Of a DNA stretch of 56,398 nucleotides, positions 1-9,485 are shown piece by piece; the first letter of the stretch is position 1; every line of letters begins with the position of its first letter. Below the pieces are notes generated by a model. The model was given only the letters and a program-made list of their open reading frames with translations. It did not search any database and was not told where the DNA came from. Source of the stretch: Actinomycetota bacterium (GTDB lineage Bacteria; Actinomycetota; Actinomycetes; Actinomycetales; Kineosporiaceae); NCBI GenBank assembly GCA_030837345.1, contig JAUPKQ010000120.1, positions 1-56,398 of the forward strand. Reading direction: 5' to 3'. The translations under genes were made by a program, and so were the position numbers.

Positions 1-285
1 CCCTTGACCGGAATTGTCCACAGCGAGCCATTCAACGCATCGGATTGTGACCGTGACGGGCCGAGTAGTCACTTCACGCAGTTCAGCACCCGGGTCTAGG
101 TGATCTTCGAAGGAGTGCGTTCATCGTCGACCGGACGGGAGAGATGTACCTGTTGTGCCCTTGTGGGGCATCTCGGACACCTTCGCCCGTCGGAATGCCT
201 CAGCATCCTCTCGTCCCGCGATCACCCACCGGGATGACTGATCCCAAGGGTTCTCGGAACCGTATGGAGAACGCTGCACCTCAGC

Positions 286-332
286 CTCGGTCGGATCTTG
301 GTCTCGGTCGGATCTCGGTCTCGGTCGGTCCG
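286..332. repeat. Short tandem repeat, 17-bp unit
   Basis: A unit reading CTCGGTCGGATCTTGGT is repeated about 2.8 times (286-302, 303-319 with one change, then a partial copy to 332). It lies in the gene-poor stretch and has no obvious function. Confidence 0.7.
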
Positions 333-471
333 GTCATCACCCCCTCCACTGACACCGGGAGCTGTGCACCGATACCGTCCCATATCCGCCCTCACTGAGT
401 CGCCTGGTTCGGCGACGTGGTTGGACGCGTCCGAGGAAGCGACCATCCCGGGCGATACCTGTCAGATCATC

Positions 472-800
472 GGATGCAGTACCCGGTTCTCGGGCACACG
501 AACCGCATTGGGCACCAAGATTCGCTCCACCGGCACGTGATCGACGAGCGTTTCCGTCCGGCAGGTCGCGGTTCGAGAGGATCGTGAGTCGAGGATCGGG
601 TAACGGACCCGGCTTCGGGATCGACGAGAATCGTCACGGGCATCTCCTGCCTCGATCTCGACAGCGAGTGCCAGACTTGATCCCCCGGCCCAGGAGTGGC
701 GGGTCAGCTACCCGGTATCAGCATCTGTGAGGCGAGAATCAAGGACGAAGAGACGCCCTCCCTCGACGATCAGCTCGGGCCGTCGTTCCGTCTGCTCAAA
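472..800 (-). pseudogene. Decayed minus-strand coding remnant, possibly Uma2-like
   Basis: Reading the minus strand from about 800 down to 472 gives two stretches of protein-like sequence in different frames. The first contains RPELIVEGGRLFVLDSRL and is ended by a stop near 715. The second contains LALAVEIEAGDARDD and runs to a stop at 472-474. The order of the motifs (RPEL-I, then a valine-rich VEI strand) is loosely like Uma2/PD-(D/E)XK-type proteins common in actinobacteria, but this is only a resemblance. There is no start codon with a ribosome binding site and the frame is broken, so it would be a pseudogene. Confidence 0.25.
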
Positions 801-1117
801 CCGACACAATTATGTGGGATCCAGCCGACAGAACGACGGCCCGGCAGGCCCCGCAGGCCGAGGCCGAGGTGCGGCGTCGTCCCCGTAACAGCGATCGCAC
901 ACCTTGATCGGAATCTGCCCTGTCATCGGGTTTGGCACACGACTCTTTGGCACACGAACCACTCACGTCGGCATGTCACGTAACCTCGATACATGATCGC
1001 CAATCCTCGCCACTGAAACGGCGAAGAATCCGCCCTGCCGCAGCCCCGGATATCTATCACATGGATCGGATCAGTTCACCCCGCTCATCGGAAAGTCCTG
1101 GACTGACGGTGAAGCTA

Positions 1118-2017
1118 CTAGGCTTCAGCAACCGAGTCTTCGACCAAGGCGGCCCTGGCTTCTATCACCGTCACCTGCCGAGCGACGCTGGCGACCGAAG
1201 CGGTTCCCTCGATGGGGATCCACGGTCCTCCGGATACCGCGAACTCGCCTCGGTACGTCGTCGTCAGGACCAGGTTCACTGTTCCCGGGCGAGTATACGT
1301 ATGGGTGGTTCGCAAGTTTGGGTATGGGGCACCCGGGTCAGCTGTTTTCAGTACACCACCGTCACCGAAACTCCATGCATACCCCGCAGGGGTCGCCCTG
1401 ACCTGTACTCCTGCTCCCAATACCGAAGCAGGGAGCATGATCGGCCCCGCCTCGACCCACACATTCGTCGGAATGTTCACCAGTGTGCGGCCTGACTCCG
1501 GCTGGACATGAACCCGACCAGCTGGAAGTGGTAGCCGCCGAAAATCCTCAGCCGTCACGGTGGGAACAGCCCTCCGCCCGCTCGAACCAGTTTTCTCCGG
1601 CGACAGACACGTCTGCCCACTCGGAACCCAATCAGCCGACCCTGGCCTGGCAACCCCCGGAGGGCCAAGATAGATCCAGAACATTCGATCCCGTGGATCA
1701 GCGGTATCTGAACACAGATCCATCGACTCACTACACAGAACATCACTCACAACATTTGCAGGGAGCTCATTCCCTCGACAAGCAGGAAGCGCCAACCGCT
1801 CCCTAGGTAGAACCTTTCCACCAACAAATCGTGTTATGCCTGGCTTCAATGTCTTCGTCATACCCAACTTCGACTTCTTCGCCTCAATCTCCGTTGCCCC
1901 AGAAGCATGCCTTGCTCGAACATCGAATATTCCCGATCCATCCTCGGGAGGAGACGCTGGAGACATTTGTCCAGCAACCATCAGGAACCCCACAACCGAA
2001 AAGCCGAATGAGTTCAT
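1118..2017 (-). CDS. PKD-domain secreted or surface protein
   Basis: 299 residues. The N-terminus (MNSFGFSVVGFLMVAG) looks like a short signal peptide or membrane anchor. A PKD-like fold is recognisable in the last third: YAWSFGDGG at about residues 214-222 is the classic PKD core, followed by HTYTRPGTVNLVLT. The ATG overlaps the stop of the upstream DUF6318 gene by 4 nt (ATGA), so translation is probably coupled. PKD domains usually mediate protein or carbohydrate contacts outside the cell; the partner here is unknown, though association with the DUF6318 lipoprotein is a natural inference. Codon use is noticeably less GC-rich than in hflX just upstream, hinting at different ancestry. Confidence 0.8.
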   Translation of the reverse strand: MNSFGFSVVGFLMVAGQMSPASPPEDGSGIFDVRARHASGATEIEAKKSKLGMTKTLKPGITRFVGGKVLPRERLALPACRGNELPANVVSDVLCSESMDLCSDTADPRDRMFWIYLGPPGVARPGSADWVPSGQTCLSPEKTGSSGRRAVPTVTAEDFRRLPLPAGRVHVQPESGRTLVNIPTNVWVEAGPIMLPASVLGAGVQVRATPAGYAWSFGDGGVLKTADPGAPYPNLRTTHTYTRPGTVNLVLTTTYRGEFAVSGGPWIPIEGTASVASVARQVTVIEARAALVEDSVAEA

Positions 2018-2613
2018 TTTCCTTCCACCTCAGGAAATGCCGCATCCAGCAATAGCCAGCGACCATCAACCCAGCGAACAATCATGTCCATTCGAATGTT
2101 TCGCTTCTCTGGCGTTAATGCAACAACAGAACCATCCGACGCAATGGTGCGAGCTGCTTTTTGATCAAAGACGATATTTACAAGAACGCCAGTAGTGGAC
2201 TTTCCTGGAGCCGCAACAATTGCACGTATCTCAATCCCATGCCCGACCGATCTACGACTTTTTTGGCGCCCACCATCAACGGCGCGAATTGTGCTGTTAC
2301 AGAAATCACAATCAGGCGCGCTCACGACACGAAGAGGCGCCGGATCCATGATCGTGAACGAATACTGGTATACGTCGAAGAAGTAGCGGATGAATGCTTC
2401 TGCTCCGGCTCGGGTGGGTTGGGCCGCGGCGGAGGGGAGGACGGGAGCAGGAGACGGGGAGGGCGAGAAACCGGAAGGGAGTGGAGTGGTCTCCACCGGA
2501 ATAGGGGTGCCTGTGGCACCAGGAGGCGCCGGTGAGGATTCGTCCGTACAGCTTGCCATCACCGGCGCCAAGACCACCACGGCCGCCATGACCGCGCTCC
2601 CCCGCTTGATCAT
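2014..2613 (-). CDS. DUF6318 family lipoprotein
   Basis: 199 residues from the ATG at 2613, which has GTGGAG a few bases upstream; an in-frame GTG at 2637 is the alternative start. The N-terminus is positively charged, then hydrophobic, and ends in a lipobox VMASC, so the protein should be lipid-anchored to the outer face of the membrane. A Pro/Ser/Thr-rich linker follows. The folded part contains AFIRYFFDVYQYSF and a CDFC pair, features I associate with the actinobacterial DUF6318 family. The role is unknown. It is downstream of hflX on the same strand and overlaps the PKD gene by 4 nt, forming a two-gene unit. Confidence 0.8.
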   Translation of the reverse strand: MIKRGSAVMAAVVVLAPVMASCTDESSPAPPGATGTPIPVETTPLPSGFSPSPSPAPVLPSAAAQPTRAGAEAFIRYFFDVYQYSFTIMDPAPLRVVSAPDCDFCNSTIRAVDGGRQKSRRSVGHGIEIRAIVAAPGKSTTGVLVNIVFDQKAARTIASDGSVVALTPEKRNIRMDMIVRWVDGRWLLLDAAFPEVEGK

Positions 2614-2682
2614 GACTCCACTGTAAGTGGACTTCACGATTCTGTCCCGCCCTCGATGACGTCTGTGGACGGGGAGAAGGGA

Positions 2683-4212
2683 TCAGCTGATAGCGGCGAA
2701 CCCCGTCAGCTCCGCGGCGAGAGCAGGCTTGACCCTGGCCTTGACGCGGGTGCCGTCGCCGAGGTGCTCTTCGAGGAGAATCTCGCCCTGTTCGTGGAGG
2801 CGGCTGACGATGTCACCGCGGCTGTAGGGCACGAGAACATCGACATCGACATCGGGTCGGGGCAGGCGCTCGTCGAAGATCCGGAGGAGTTCGTCGATGC
2901 CCTCCCCGCTCCAGGCCGAGACGGCGAGAGCGGACTCACGCCGCACGAGACGCGCCACGACGTCCGGGTCGGCCGCGTCGGCCTTGTTGACGACGACGAG
3001 TTCCGGGCGGTCGAGGGCACCGATGTCCGCTAGTACCTGGCGGACGGCGATGAGCTGGCTCTCGGGGTCCGGGTGGCTGCCGTCCACGACGTGAACGAGA
3101 AGATCAGCGTCGGTCACCTCTTCGAGGGTGGAGCGGAAGGCCTCGACGAGCTGGTGGGGTAGTTGACGGACGAAACCCACGGTGTCGGTGAGCGTGAATT
3201 CGCGGCCTTCCGGGGTGACAGCCCGGCGGATCGTGGGGTCGAGGGTGGCGAACAAGGCGTTCTCGACGAGAACCCCGGCCCCGGTGATCCGGTTGAGCAG
3301 GGACGACTTGCCAGCATTCGTGTAACCGACGATGGCGACGGCGGGGACGGCGTTGCGCCGCCGGAAGTCCCGCTGGGTGACGCGAGCCTTCCGCATCTCC
3401 TTGATGTCCCGCCGCAGTTTGGCCATCCGGGTGCGGATCCGCCGACGATCCAGTTCGATCTTCGTCTCACCGGGGCCTCGGGAACCGATACCGGCGCCGC
3501 CAGCCACCCGGCCACCCGCCTGCCGTGACATCGATTCGCCCCATCCACGCAGACGGGGAAGAAGGTACTCGTACTGGGCCAGTTCGACCTGGGCCTTACC
3601 CTCCCGGCTCTTCGCGTGCTGGGCGAAGATGTCCAGGATCAGCGCGGTCCGATCGATCACCTTGACCTTCACGACGTCCTCGAGACCACGCCGTTGGGAC
3701 GGGGAGAGCTCTCCGTCACAGATCACCGTGTCGACCCCGGACGACGCCACGATGCTGTGGAGTTCGTCGGCCTTGCCCCGGCCGAGGAAGGTGCCGGGGT
3801 CCGGATGGTCACGCCGCTGCAGGACGCCGTCGACGACGGCCGATCCCGCGGTCTCGGCGAGTGCCGCGAGTTCCCGCAGGGAGATCTCGGCGTTCTCGGC
3901 GGTGCCGCCGCTCCAGATACCCGCGAGGGCGACGCGCTCGAGACGGAGCTGCCGGTACTCGACCTCGGTGACGTCCTCAAGCTCGGTGGAGAGGCCACCG
4001 ACCCTGCGCAGGGCCTGACGTTCGGCGCGGTCGAGCTGGTCGCCGTCCTGGCCGGGCCAGGGCTGGGATGGGGTGTCTCCGGCAACCGCGGTCCCGGCCC
4101 GGGACAGGATGCGCCTCACGGCGCGGGTCCCCTCGTCGACGGATGTGTCCGGTGCGGCCTCGTAGGAGGTCCCCTCACCAGGACGGAACTGGGCTGATGT
4201 CGTGGTATTCAT
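2683..4212 (-). CDS. hflX: Ribosome-associated GTPase HflX
   Basis: 509 residues. HflX binds the large ribosomal subunit and splits or rescues stalled ribosomes. The N-terminal HflX domain includes RGKADEL and is followed by the glycine-rich linker region (RVAGGAGIGSRGPGETK). The GTPase domain has G1 GYTNAGKSS (about 296-304), G3 DTVGF and G4 NKAD. I chose the ATG at 4212 because GGAGG lies just before it; the upstream GTG at 4230 has no such site. Length is in the upper range for the family because of an N-terminal extension. It is divergent from the methyltransferase gene at 4301. Confidence 0.96.
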   Translation of the reverse strand: MNTTTSAQFRPGEGTSYEAAPDTSVDEGTRAVRRILSRAGTAVAGDTPSQPWPGQDGDQLDRAERQALRRVGGLSTELEDVTEVEYRQLRLERVALAGIWSGGTAENAEISLRELAALAETAGSAVVDGVLQRRDHPDPGTFLGRGKADELHSIVASSGVDTVICDGELSPSQRRGLEDVVKVKVIDRTALILDIFAQHAKSREGKAQVELAQYEYLLPRLRGWGESMSRQAGGRVAGGAGIGSRGPGETKIELDRRRIRTRMAKLRRDIKEMRKARVTQRDFRRRNAVPAVAIVGYTNAGKSSLLNRITGAGVLVENALFATLDPTIRRAVTPEGREFTLTDTVGFVRQLPHQLVEAFRSTLEEVTDADLLVHVVDGSHPDPESQLIAVRQVLADIGALDRPELVVVNKADAADPDVVARLVRRESALAVSAWSGEGIDELLRIFDERLPRPDVDVDVLVPYSRGDIVSRLHEQGEILLEEHLGDGTRVKARVKPALAAELTGFAAIS

Positions 4213-4288
4213 ACGCCTCCAGGCTCCCACGTGCCAACGACGGGGTCGAGCCGGTTAATCCGTCGGCGCCGGGCCGGGGACGGGTGGA

Positions 4289-4294
4289 TACCCT
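4289..4294 (+). promoter_or_regulatory. Candidate leaderless -10 box of the methyltransferase gene
   Basis: TACCCT fits the TAnnnT -10 pattern and is followed by exactly 6 nt (GGCGCG) before the GTG at 4301. That geometry would put the transcript start on the start codon. No good -35 is visible. Confidence 0.45.
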
Positions 4295-4300
4295 GGCGCG

Positions 4301-4903
4301 GTGAGTTCGCCCCATTACTTCACGACCCCGACGGGGAAGGCCGAGCGTCGTCCGCTCTCCGTGACGCTGGCGGGCCGGGACGTCAAGGTCGTCACGGCGG
4401 ACGGCGTGTTCAGCGGAAGCCGCGTTGATCTCGGCACCCGGGTACTCCTCCGCGAGGCCCCTGCCCCGCCGCAGACGGGCGATCTGTTGGATCTCGGCTG
4501 CGGCTGGGGTCCTCTCGCCCTCACCCTCGCCATGTCCTCCCCTGACGCGACCGTGTGGGCGGTCGACGTCAACGAGCGGGCTCTCGAGCTCACCAGGGAG
4601 AACGCCGCCGGGCTCCGGCTGCCGGGGGTCCGGGCCACGTCGCCGGACGGTGTTCCCGCCGACACGCGGTTCGCGGCGATCTGGTCGAATCCTCCGATCC
4701 GGATCGGCAAGGCCGAACTCCACGCCATGCTGATCCGCTGGCTGCCACTGTTGGCGCCGGAGGGGCAGGCCCACCTCGTGGTCCAGAGGAACCTCGGAGC
4801 CGATTCGCTGCATACCTGGCTCTCGGAGAACCTCGGCGGGGAGTTCGCGGTCACCAGGGCGGGGAGCGCGAAGGGCTACCGCGTCTTGCGGGTCACACGC
4901 TGA
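4301..4903 (+). CDS. Class I SAM-dependent methyltransferase (RsmC/RlmG-like)
   Basis: 200 residues from a GTG start. Domain order fits the small-domain MTS family: motif I LDLGCGWGPLAL (about 65-76), motif II VDVNERAL, and motif IV NPPIRIGK (about 131-138). NPPI/F/Y after motif I is typical of exocyclic amino-group methyltransferases such as RsmC and RlmG, which modify guanines in rRNA, so an rRNA guanine N2 target is likely but not proven. It is about half the length of E. coli RsmC and lacks that protein's N-terminal duplicated domain, as is usual in actinobacteria. No Shine-Dalgarno is seen; the start is probably leaderless. The end overlaps a small minus-strand ORF. Confidence 0.88.
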   Translation: MSSPHYFTTPTGKAERRPLSVTLAGRDVKVVTADGVFSGSRVDLGTRVLLREAPAPPQTGDLLDLGCGWGPLALTLAMSSPDATVWAVDVNERALELTRENAAGLRLPGVRATSPDGVPADTRFAAIWSNPPIRIGKAELHAMLIRWLPLLAPEGQAHLVVQRNLGADSLHTWLSENLGGEFAVTRAGSAKGYRVLRVTR

Positions 4904-5052
4904 CCGTTCGCCGGTGTCTGCGCGCCGCCGGACCGGCGTCCTCGGAGCAGTTCCAGCTTGAGGACAAGGAGGTCACGACGCCCCAGCCGTTCGACGTCGT
5001 CCTTGGGGCCGGGGCGGGACTGCCCGGCCGTCGACGCCGCGGGGGTCCCCAT
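4876..5052 (-). CDS. Small hypothetical protein, 58 residues
   Basis: The ATG at 5052 is preceded by AGGGAG with 6-nt spacing, one of the better ribosome binding sites in the window. Most codons end in G or C, as in real genes here. The product is basic and polar, with a central DLLVLKLELLRG helix-like segment. The last 28 bp overlap the convergent methyltransferase gene. A short perfect inverted repeat (CCACCC-GGGA-GGGTGG, 5068-5083) sits just upstream of the ribosome binding site. I recognise no family and no function can be proposed. Confidence 0.42.
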   Translation of the reverse strand: MGTPAASTAGQSRPGPKDDVERLGRRDLLVLKLELLRGRRSGGAQTPANGQRVTRKTR

Positions 5053-5274
5053 GACCACTCCCTGTCCCCACCCGGGAGGGTGGTGATCAACAATCGTTCG
5101 AGACGGGTCCGTGGACCCGGACGGCCGGATGCCCGGTCGGTGCTTCACGCCGCTTCTCGACGCTCCGGGCCCAGAACTTGAGCCGCGAGGAGCCTCGAAG
5201 GACAGAATCGGCACTTCGGACGACGCCGAGGCCCCCCGAACGATCCAGCACAGCCTTCCGCTCAGCGGGAATGC

Positions 5275-6195
5275 TCAGCGGGAGGAACCCTCCGTCACCT
5301 TGATAGTGCCCTCAGCAACGATCGTAGCGGGGCCGGCGAGTTCGACGTGCTCCCCCGCGAGCCGTGAGTCCGACGGGACCACGACCCGGAGGCGGCCGCC
5401 GGGGACGTCGACCAGCCAGCGGTCGGGCGCTCCGGAACCGCCCCAGACCCGAGCGGCCAGCACGGCTGCGACGGCTCCCGTACCACAGGACCGGGTCTCA
5501 CCCACGCCCCGTTCGAACACCCTCATCGCCAGGTGCCCGACCTCCCGGTGCGGCAGAGGGACGACGATCTCCACGTTGGTCCCGTCCGGCGGGGAGGGGT
5601 CGACCATGGGCTGCGTCCGCAGGTCGGCCGCGGCCAGGCGATCGGTGTCCGGCAGCGCCACGACGACGTGGGGGTTGCCGACATCGATCGACAACCCCGG
5701 AAGGACCGAGGGGCCGCCGAAGATCGAGACCCTGGCGTCGGAACCCGTGGTGGCCGCGGGGCCACCGCCGACGACGCGCCAGGGACCCAGATCCGCCGCG
5801 AGGAGGTCGCCGTCCCGGCGGACGCGCTTGGCACCGGCCCGGGTTCCCACGGTGACCGTTCCACCGTCGGCCAGCTGGATCCATCCGAGGTGCTCAAGGT
5901 AGGCGACGAAGACCCGAAGTCCGTTGCCGCACATCTCGGCGATTGAACCGTCAGCGTTGCGGTAGTCCATGAACCACACGACGTCCGGTCCGAATGACCC
6001 CGCGACCTCGTCGACCGCGGCGACGGGGACGGCCCGGATCAGACCGTCGCCACCGATCCCGGCCCGCCGGTCGCACAGAGCCGAAACCTGGCTGGGTGAC
6101 GGATCAAACTCTCCCGAAGCGTCCGGCACGAGGACGAAATCGTTCTCGGTGCCGTGCCCTTTGGCGAAGCGGACGGCGGGCAGTTGAACGGTCAC
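5275..6195 (-). CDS. dapF: Diaminopimelate epimerase
   Basis: 306 residues from GTG at 6195, which gives the usual N-terminus TVQLPAVRFAKGHGTENDF. The enzyme interconverts LL- and meso-diaminopimelate using two cysteines as acid and base; both are present, Cys89 in MCGNGL and Cys237 in SCGTG. It feeds lysine and peptidoglycan synthesis together with dapA and dapB elsewhere in the window. The gene starts 10 nt after the stop of the LAL regulator gene. A TAGGCT box, whose TAG is that stop codon, lies 7 nt before the GTG and could be a private leaderless promoter. Confidence 0.96.
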   Translation of the reverse strand: MTVQLPAVRFAKGHGTENDFVLVPDASGEFDPSPSQVSALCDRRAGIGGDGLIRAVPVAAVDEVAGSFGPDVVWFMDYRNADGSIAEMCGNGLRVFVAYLEHLGWIQLADGGTVTVGTRAGAKRVRRDGDLLAADLGPWRVVGGGPAATTGSDARVSIFGGPSVLPGLSIDVGNPHVVVALPDTDRLAAADLRTQPMVDPSPPDGTNVEIVVPLPHREVGHLAMRVFERGVGETRSCGTGAVAAVLAARVWGGSGAPDRWLVDVPGGRLRVVVPSDSRLAGEHVELAGPATIVAEGTIKVTEGSSR

Positions 6196-6202
6196 CCGCC
6201 CA

Positions 6203-6208
6203 AGCCTA
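6203..6208 (-). promoter_or_regulatory. Candidate -10 box for dapF overlapping the upstream stop codon
   Basis: On the minus strand TAGGCT is followed by 7 nt and the dapF GTG. Its first three bases are the TAG stop of the LAL regulator gene. No -35 is evident, so this rests on the spacing pattern shared with several other genes here. Confidence 0.35.
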
Positions 6209-9200
6209 GCCAGCGTCCGCCGGACCGAGGAGACCGAGGCGATGAGCCACCGACACGGCCTCCGCACGACCGGAGGCACCCAGTTTGGCCATCAGGTTCG
6301 ACACGTGGACGCTCGCGGTCTTCTCGCTGATGGCGAGGCGGGTGCCGATACCTCTGTTGGTGAGTCCCTCGGCGACGAGGCAGATGACTTCCTCCTCGCG
6401 AGGCGTGAGAATCCGTTGACCGACAACACCACCGCCGAGATCGAGCCGGTGTCGTGCGGCCGTGGCGTCGATCGCCGCTCGCAGCCGGACGGCGCGGAGA
6501 CCCACCACCGTCCGGCGGGCGTCACGCAGCAGGGCGGTCGCCTCATCGCGCGGACGCCTCCCACCGGACGCCAGCAACGCCTCTGCCAGCCGCCACCGTG
6601 ATCGGGCCTCCTCGTAGACGTGACCGGTCCGAAAGGCGTCCACAGCCGCACGCCACGCCGCGACGTCCCCTGGCCCGGTCAGTCTCGTGGCCTCGGCCTC
6701 CGCACGCGCCAGCCAGGCCCGTCCCTCCGGACCCATGAACCTCATCTTGGTCGCCCCCGTCGCGGCGGCGCGCCGGGCCCGTTCCAGGAGCTCGGGACCC
6801 TCCTGGGATGCCTCCGGGAGGCGGACCCCGGAGCGAGCCGCATCGGCGAGCACCGCGATACCCAGGGCGGCCGTCCGGATAGCGGCGATCGCCAGGGGCC
6901 GCCCGATTCTCTCGAATGACGCGAAAGCCTTCCGGACGGCCTCGAGCGCCTCCTCGTGGCGTCCGAGCCAGGTCAAGGCGTCGGCCCACGGCGCGTAGAC
7001 GAGATGCCACATGATCGGATAGGCCTCGTCGCAGGCCTCCAGCGCCGCCGCGCGGTCGATGGCCGCCGAGGGGTCGCGGGCTGCGAGGACCGGCAGGAGA
7101 GGCACCATCATGAACAAGGACTCGCGGACGGGAAGGCGTGGACGATCCGTCGTCACCGTGCGCTCGACGTCCTCCCACTCCCCGGCGATCTCCAGCACCT
7201 GGGCGAGCAGGAGACGCGACTCGATGGCGAACAGGCAGCTCGCCAGCCCGGCGCGTTCTGCCCCGGCGAGCCCACGCTCCAGGTGGCGTCTCGACGTGGC
7301 GAGATCGCCGACGTCCAGGGCGAAGAGACCGAGGTAGAACGCCACCCGGAGCTCGATCTGGGGATCCCCGGCCTCCGCTCCCCGGCGGGCGGCCTCCTCG
7401 AGCCGGGCGGTGGCGGCCTCTGGACCGACGACCAGGGCGTCACCCTGGGCGAGGGTGATGAACAGGTCCGCCTCGGCCGCGACCATCCCGAGCTCCCATG
7501 CTTCGGCGAGGGCCTTCTCCACGAGATCACGGGTACGCAGGAGGTGACCGCGTCGGCAGTCCCAGAGGTCGCCCCGGCCGGTGGTGATCCTCGCCTCGAC
7601 GGTGGCGGCCCACACCCGTGACGACCGGGGTCCCTGCCCGTCGAGCAGGGCATAGACCAGGTGGACCTGCTCCAGCGCCGGATCGACCTGGTCGTCCTCC
7701 ACCAGGTAGGTCGCCAGGCAGCTTCGGGCGTGGGCCTCCAGTTCGACGTCGCCGGCTGTTCCGGCCGCCGTCGCGGCGGCCCGCCCCAAGGCGATGGCCC
7801 GCAGGAGTTCGCCCGACGCGGAGGCCGCCTTCGCCGCGTCGAGCTTCACCTGGATCACCTCTGTGCCGGCGGGACGCCGGTCCGCGGGAACGGACGGCCA
7901 GAGCCGCAGGACCCGGTCGTAGTGGGTGAGGGCCTCGGCGGGGGCGAGCCGTCGCCCGGCCTCACGGGCGGCACGCAGCCAGGCTGCGAGGGCCGAGGGG
8001 AGGTCGTGCGCCTCGACGCTGTGCCGGGCGAGGTCGGCGGCGGTCGCGGGGTCGGGATCGCTCGCCAGGAGGTCCGCGTACAACCGATGAAGCCGGGCAC
8101 GCTCTCCCGGCAGCAGATCGGTGTAGACGGCCTCCTGCACGAGCGCGTGGCGGAAGGCGAATCGGTCCGAACCGTCCGGCACGAGCACCTGGTGGGTGAC
8201 CGCGGACCGGAGGACCTCGTGAATGTCGCCCTCTGCCTCGCCGGGGGCTGCGTCGGAGGCACTCCCCCCGGCGAGCGCCAGGGCCTGACGCAGGAGGGTG
8301 TCGGAGACCCGGCGACCGGCGACGGCGGCGACCCGGGCGACGTTCTGGACCGGTTCGGGCAGCTGTTCCATCCGGGCGAGCAGGACGTCGGCGAGGGCCC
8401 ACGGGAGCGGGACGGACCCGTCGCCCGACGTCGAGACGAGCAGCTCTGCCGCGTAGAACGCATTGCCCTCGGAGCGGACGGCGATGTCCTGCACGACCTG
8501 TTCCGCGAGCTCACCACCATGCAGGGTGACGAGATACCTGCGCAGCTCGACCTCGTCGAACGGGCGGAGATCGAGGCGGGTCACCCGGGGCAGGCGGACC
8601 AGCTCCGCCAGCAGCCCTCGAAGGGGATGGCGCCGGTGGAGGTCGTCCGAACGATAGGTACCGACGATGAGCACCGGGTCGTCCCCGAGACGGGACAGCA
8701 GGAAACGCAGCAGATCACGGCTGGAGGCGTCGGCCCAGTGGAGATCCTCCAGGACGAGGAGCAGAGGGCCTGCCGCCTGGGCTGTCACCTTCAGCGCCGT
8801 CGCCACCGCGTCGTACAGGGCGAGACGCTGCGACGCTTCGTCCACCCCGGGCTGCCCGTCCGCCTGACCGGTGACCCGCGACAGGGAGGGGCGTTCTTGC
8901 GCGACCTTGCGCAAGGCCGCCGCGGCGGCGTGGTTCCCCGGCTCACCGGTGAGCCCGAGCAATGACGCCACGACCTCGGAGAACGGCAGGTACGGCAGGC
9001 CTCCGGCGCCGAGGTCGACGCAGCGACCGACGACGGTGAGAGCTCCCCCCTCGGTCGCCCGGGTTACGAACTCAGTGAGCAGGCGTGTCTTACCCACTCC
9101 GGCGTCCCCGCCGACGAGCACCCCGCAGCCACCGTCGGCCGTCGCTGTCAGGAACTCCTCCAGCCTCGACAGCTCCTGTGCCCTGCCGACGAACCCCGAC

Positions 9201-9226
9201 CCCCGTATCCCCACCACGGGAGACAT
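6206..9226 (-). CDS. LAL-family (large ATP-binding LuxR-type) transcriptional regulator
   Basis: 1006 residues. An AAA/STAND-type ATPase domain comes first: FVGRAQEL (about 12-19), Walker [10 protein letters not shown] (about 39-47) and Walker [13 protein letters not shown] (about 150s). A long alpha-helical, TPR-like middle follows. The C-terminus has a LuxR helix-turn-helix: [22 protein letters not shown], then [16 protein letters not shown]. Such regulators sense an unknown ligand or protein and activate transcription on ATP binding. The ATG at 9226 lacks a clear ribosome binding site; translation may depend on the small ORF starting at 9371. The gene ends 10 nt before dapF, an odd pairing whose regulatory meaning is unknown. 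Confidence 0.92.
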   Translation of the reverse strand: MSPVVGIRGSGFVGRAQELSRLEEFLTATADGGCGVLVGGDAGVGKTRLLTEFVTRATEGGALTVVGRCVDLGAGGLPYLPFSEVVASLLGLTGEPGNHAAAAALRKVAQERPSLSRVTGQADGQPGVDEASQRLALYDAVATALKVTAQAAGPLLLVLEDLHWADASSRDLLRFLLSRLGDDPVLIVGTYRSDDLHRRHPLRGLLAELVRLPRVTRLDLRPFDEVELRRYLVTLHGGELAEQVVQDIAVRSEGNAFYAAELLVSTSGDGSVPLPWALADVLLARMEQLPEPVQNVARVAAVAGRRVSDTLLRQALALAGGSASDAAPGEAEGDIHEVLRSAVTHQVLVPDGSDRFAFRHALVQEAVYTDLLPGERARLHRLYADLLASDPDPATAADLARHSVEAHDLPSALAAWLRAAREAGRRLAPAEALTHYDRVLRLWPSVPADRRPAGTEVIQVKLDAAKAASASGELLRAIALGRAAATAAGTAGDVELEAHARSCLATYLVEDDQVDPALEQVHLVYALLDGQGPRSSRVWAATVEARITTGRGDLWDCRRGHLLRTRDLVEKALAEAWELGMVAAEADLFITLAQGDALVVGPEAATARLEEAARRGAEAGDPQIELRVAFYLGLFALDVGDLATSRRHLERGLAGAERAGLASCLFAIESRLLLAQVLEIAGEWEDVERTVTTDRPRLPVRESLFMMVPLLPVLAARDPSAAIDRAAALEACDEAYPIMWHLVYAPWADALTWLGRHEEALEAVRKAFASFERIGRPLAIAAIRTAALGIAVLADAARSGVRLPEASQEGPELLERARRAAATGATKMRFMGPEGRAWLARAEAEATRLTGPGDVAAWRAAVDAFRTGHVYEEARSRWRLAEALLASGGRRPRDEATALLRDARRTVVGLRAVRLRAAIDATAARHRLDLGGGVVGQRILTPREEEVICLVAEGLTNRGIGTRLAISEKTASVHVSNLMAKLGASGRAEAVSVAHRLGLLGPADAG

Positions 9227-9371
9227 GCTCGCATCGGGAGGCGACGGTCCCGAAGTTGATTTCCCTCCGTTGCCGCCTTCGAGGCCGGCCCCAGTCCGCC
9301 GCCAGGCGGCGACGGTGATCGTCGGACATCCGGTGTATCTCGTCGCCGGTCAGCATCACGTACCAGGTCAT
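9090..9371 (-). CDS. Possible small ORF leading into the LAL regulator gene
   Basis: The ATG at 9371 has GGAGG 8 nt upstream, a strong ribosome binding site, and the first 29 codons (MTWYVMLTGDEIHRMSDDHR...) carry strongly GC-ending third positions. The rest of the 93-codon frame is poor in coding signal and overlaps the start of the regulator gene by 137 bp in another frame. The product could be a genuine short protein, a leader coupling translation to the regulator, or the start of a frameshifted gene. I recognise no family. Confidence 0.3.
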   Translation of the reverse strand: MTWYVMLTGDEIHRMSDDHRRRLAADWGRPRRRQRREINFGTVASRCEHVSRGGDTGVGVRRQGTGAVEAGGVPDSDGRRWLRGARRRGRRSG

Positions 9372-9485
9372 CGGTTCTTCCTCCGTCGTCGATGACCCGA
9401 CGATCTACCTAAGGACCAGGTGAGGACATGGGGAGATCACGCAGGCTTCCTCCCGACCGGGGCGGTCAGGCGTCTGAGGTCGGTC

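Larger units (their letters stand above)
1..1117. other. Gene-poor stretch with decayed coding debris
   Basis: No open frame here has a convincing ribosome binding site, codon bias or recognisable domain. The GC content is visibly lower than in the rest of the window. The frames of 60-100 codons that exist show mixed third-position bases, unlike the strongly GC-ending codons of neighbouring genes. A short minus-strand remnant (472-800) and a 17-bp tandem repeat (286-332) are listed separately. I read this as degraded or non-coding DNA at the edge of a lower-GC patch that continues to about 2640. Confidence 0.6.

Noticed and set aside
144-398. Plus-strand 84-codon frame near the left edge
   Set aside because: GGGAGAG precedes the ATG but codon bias and domains are absent and the region is decayed.
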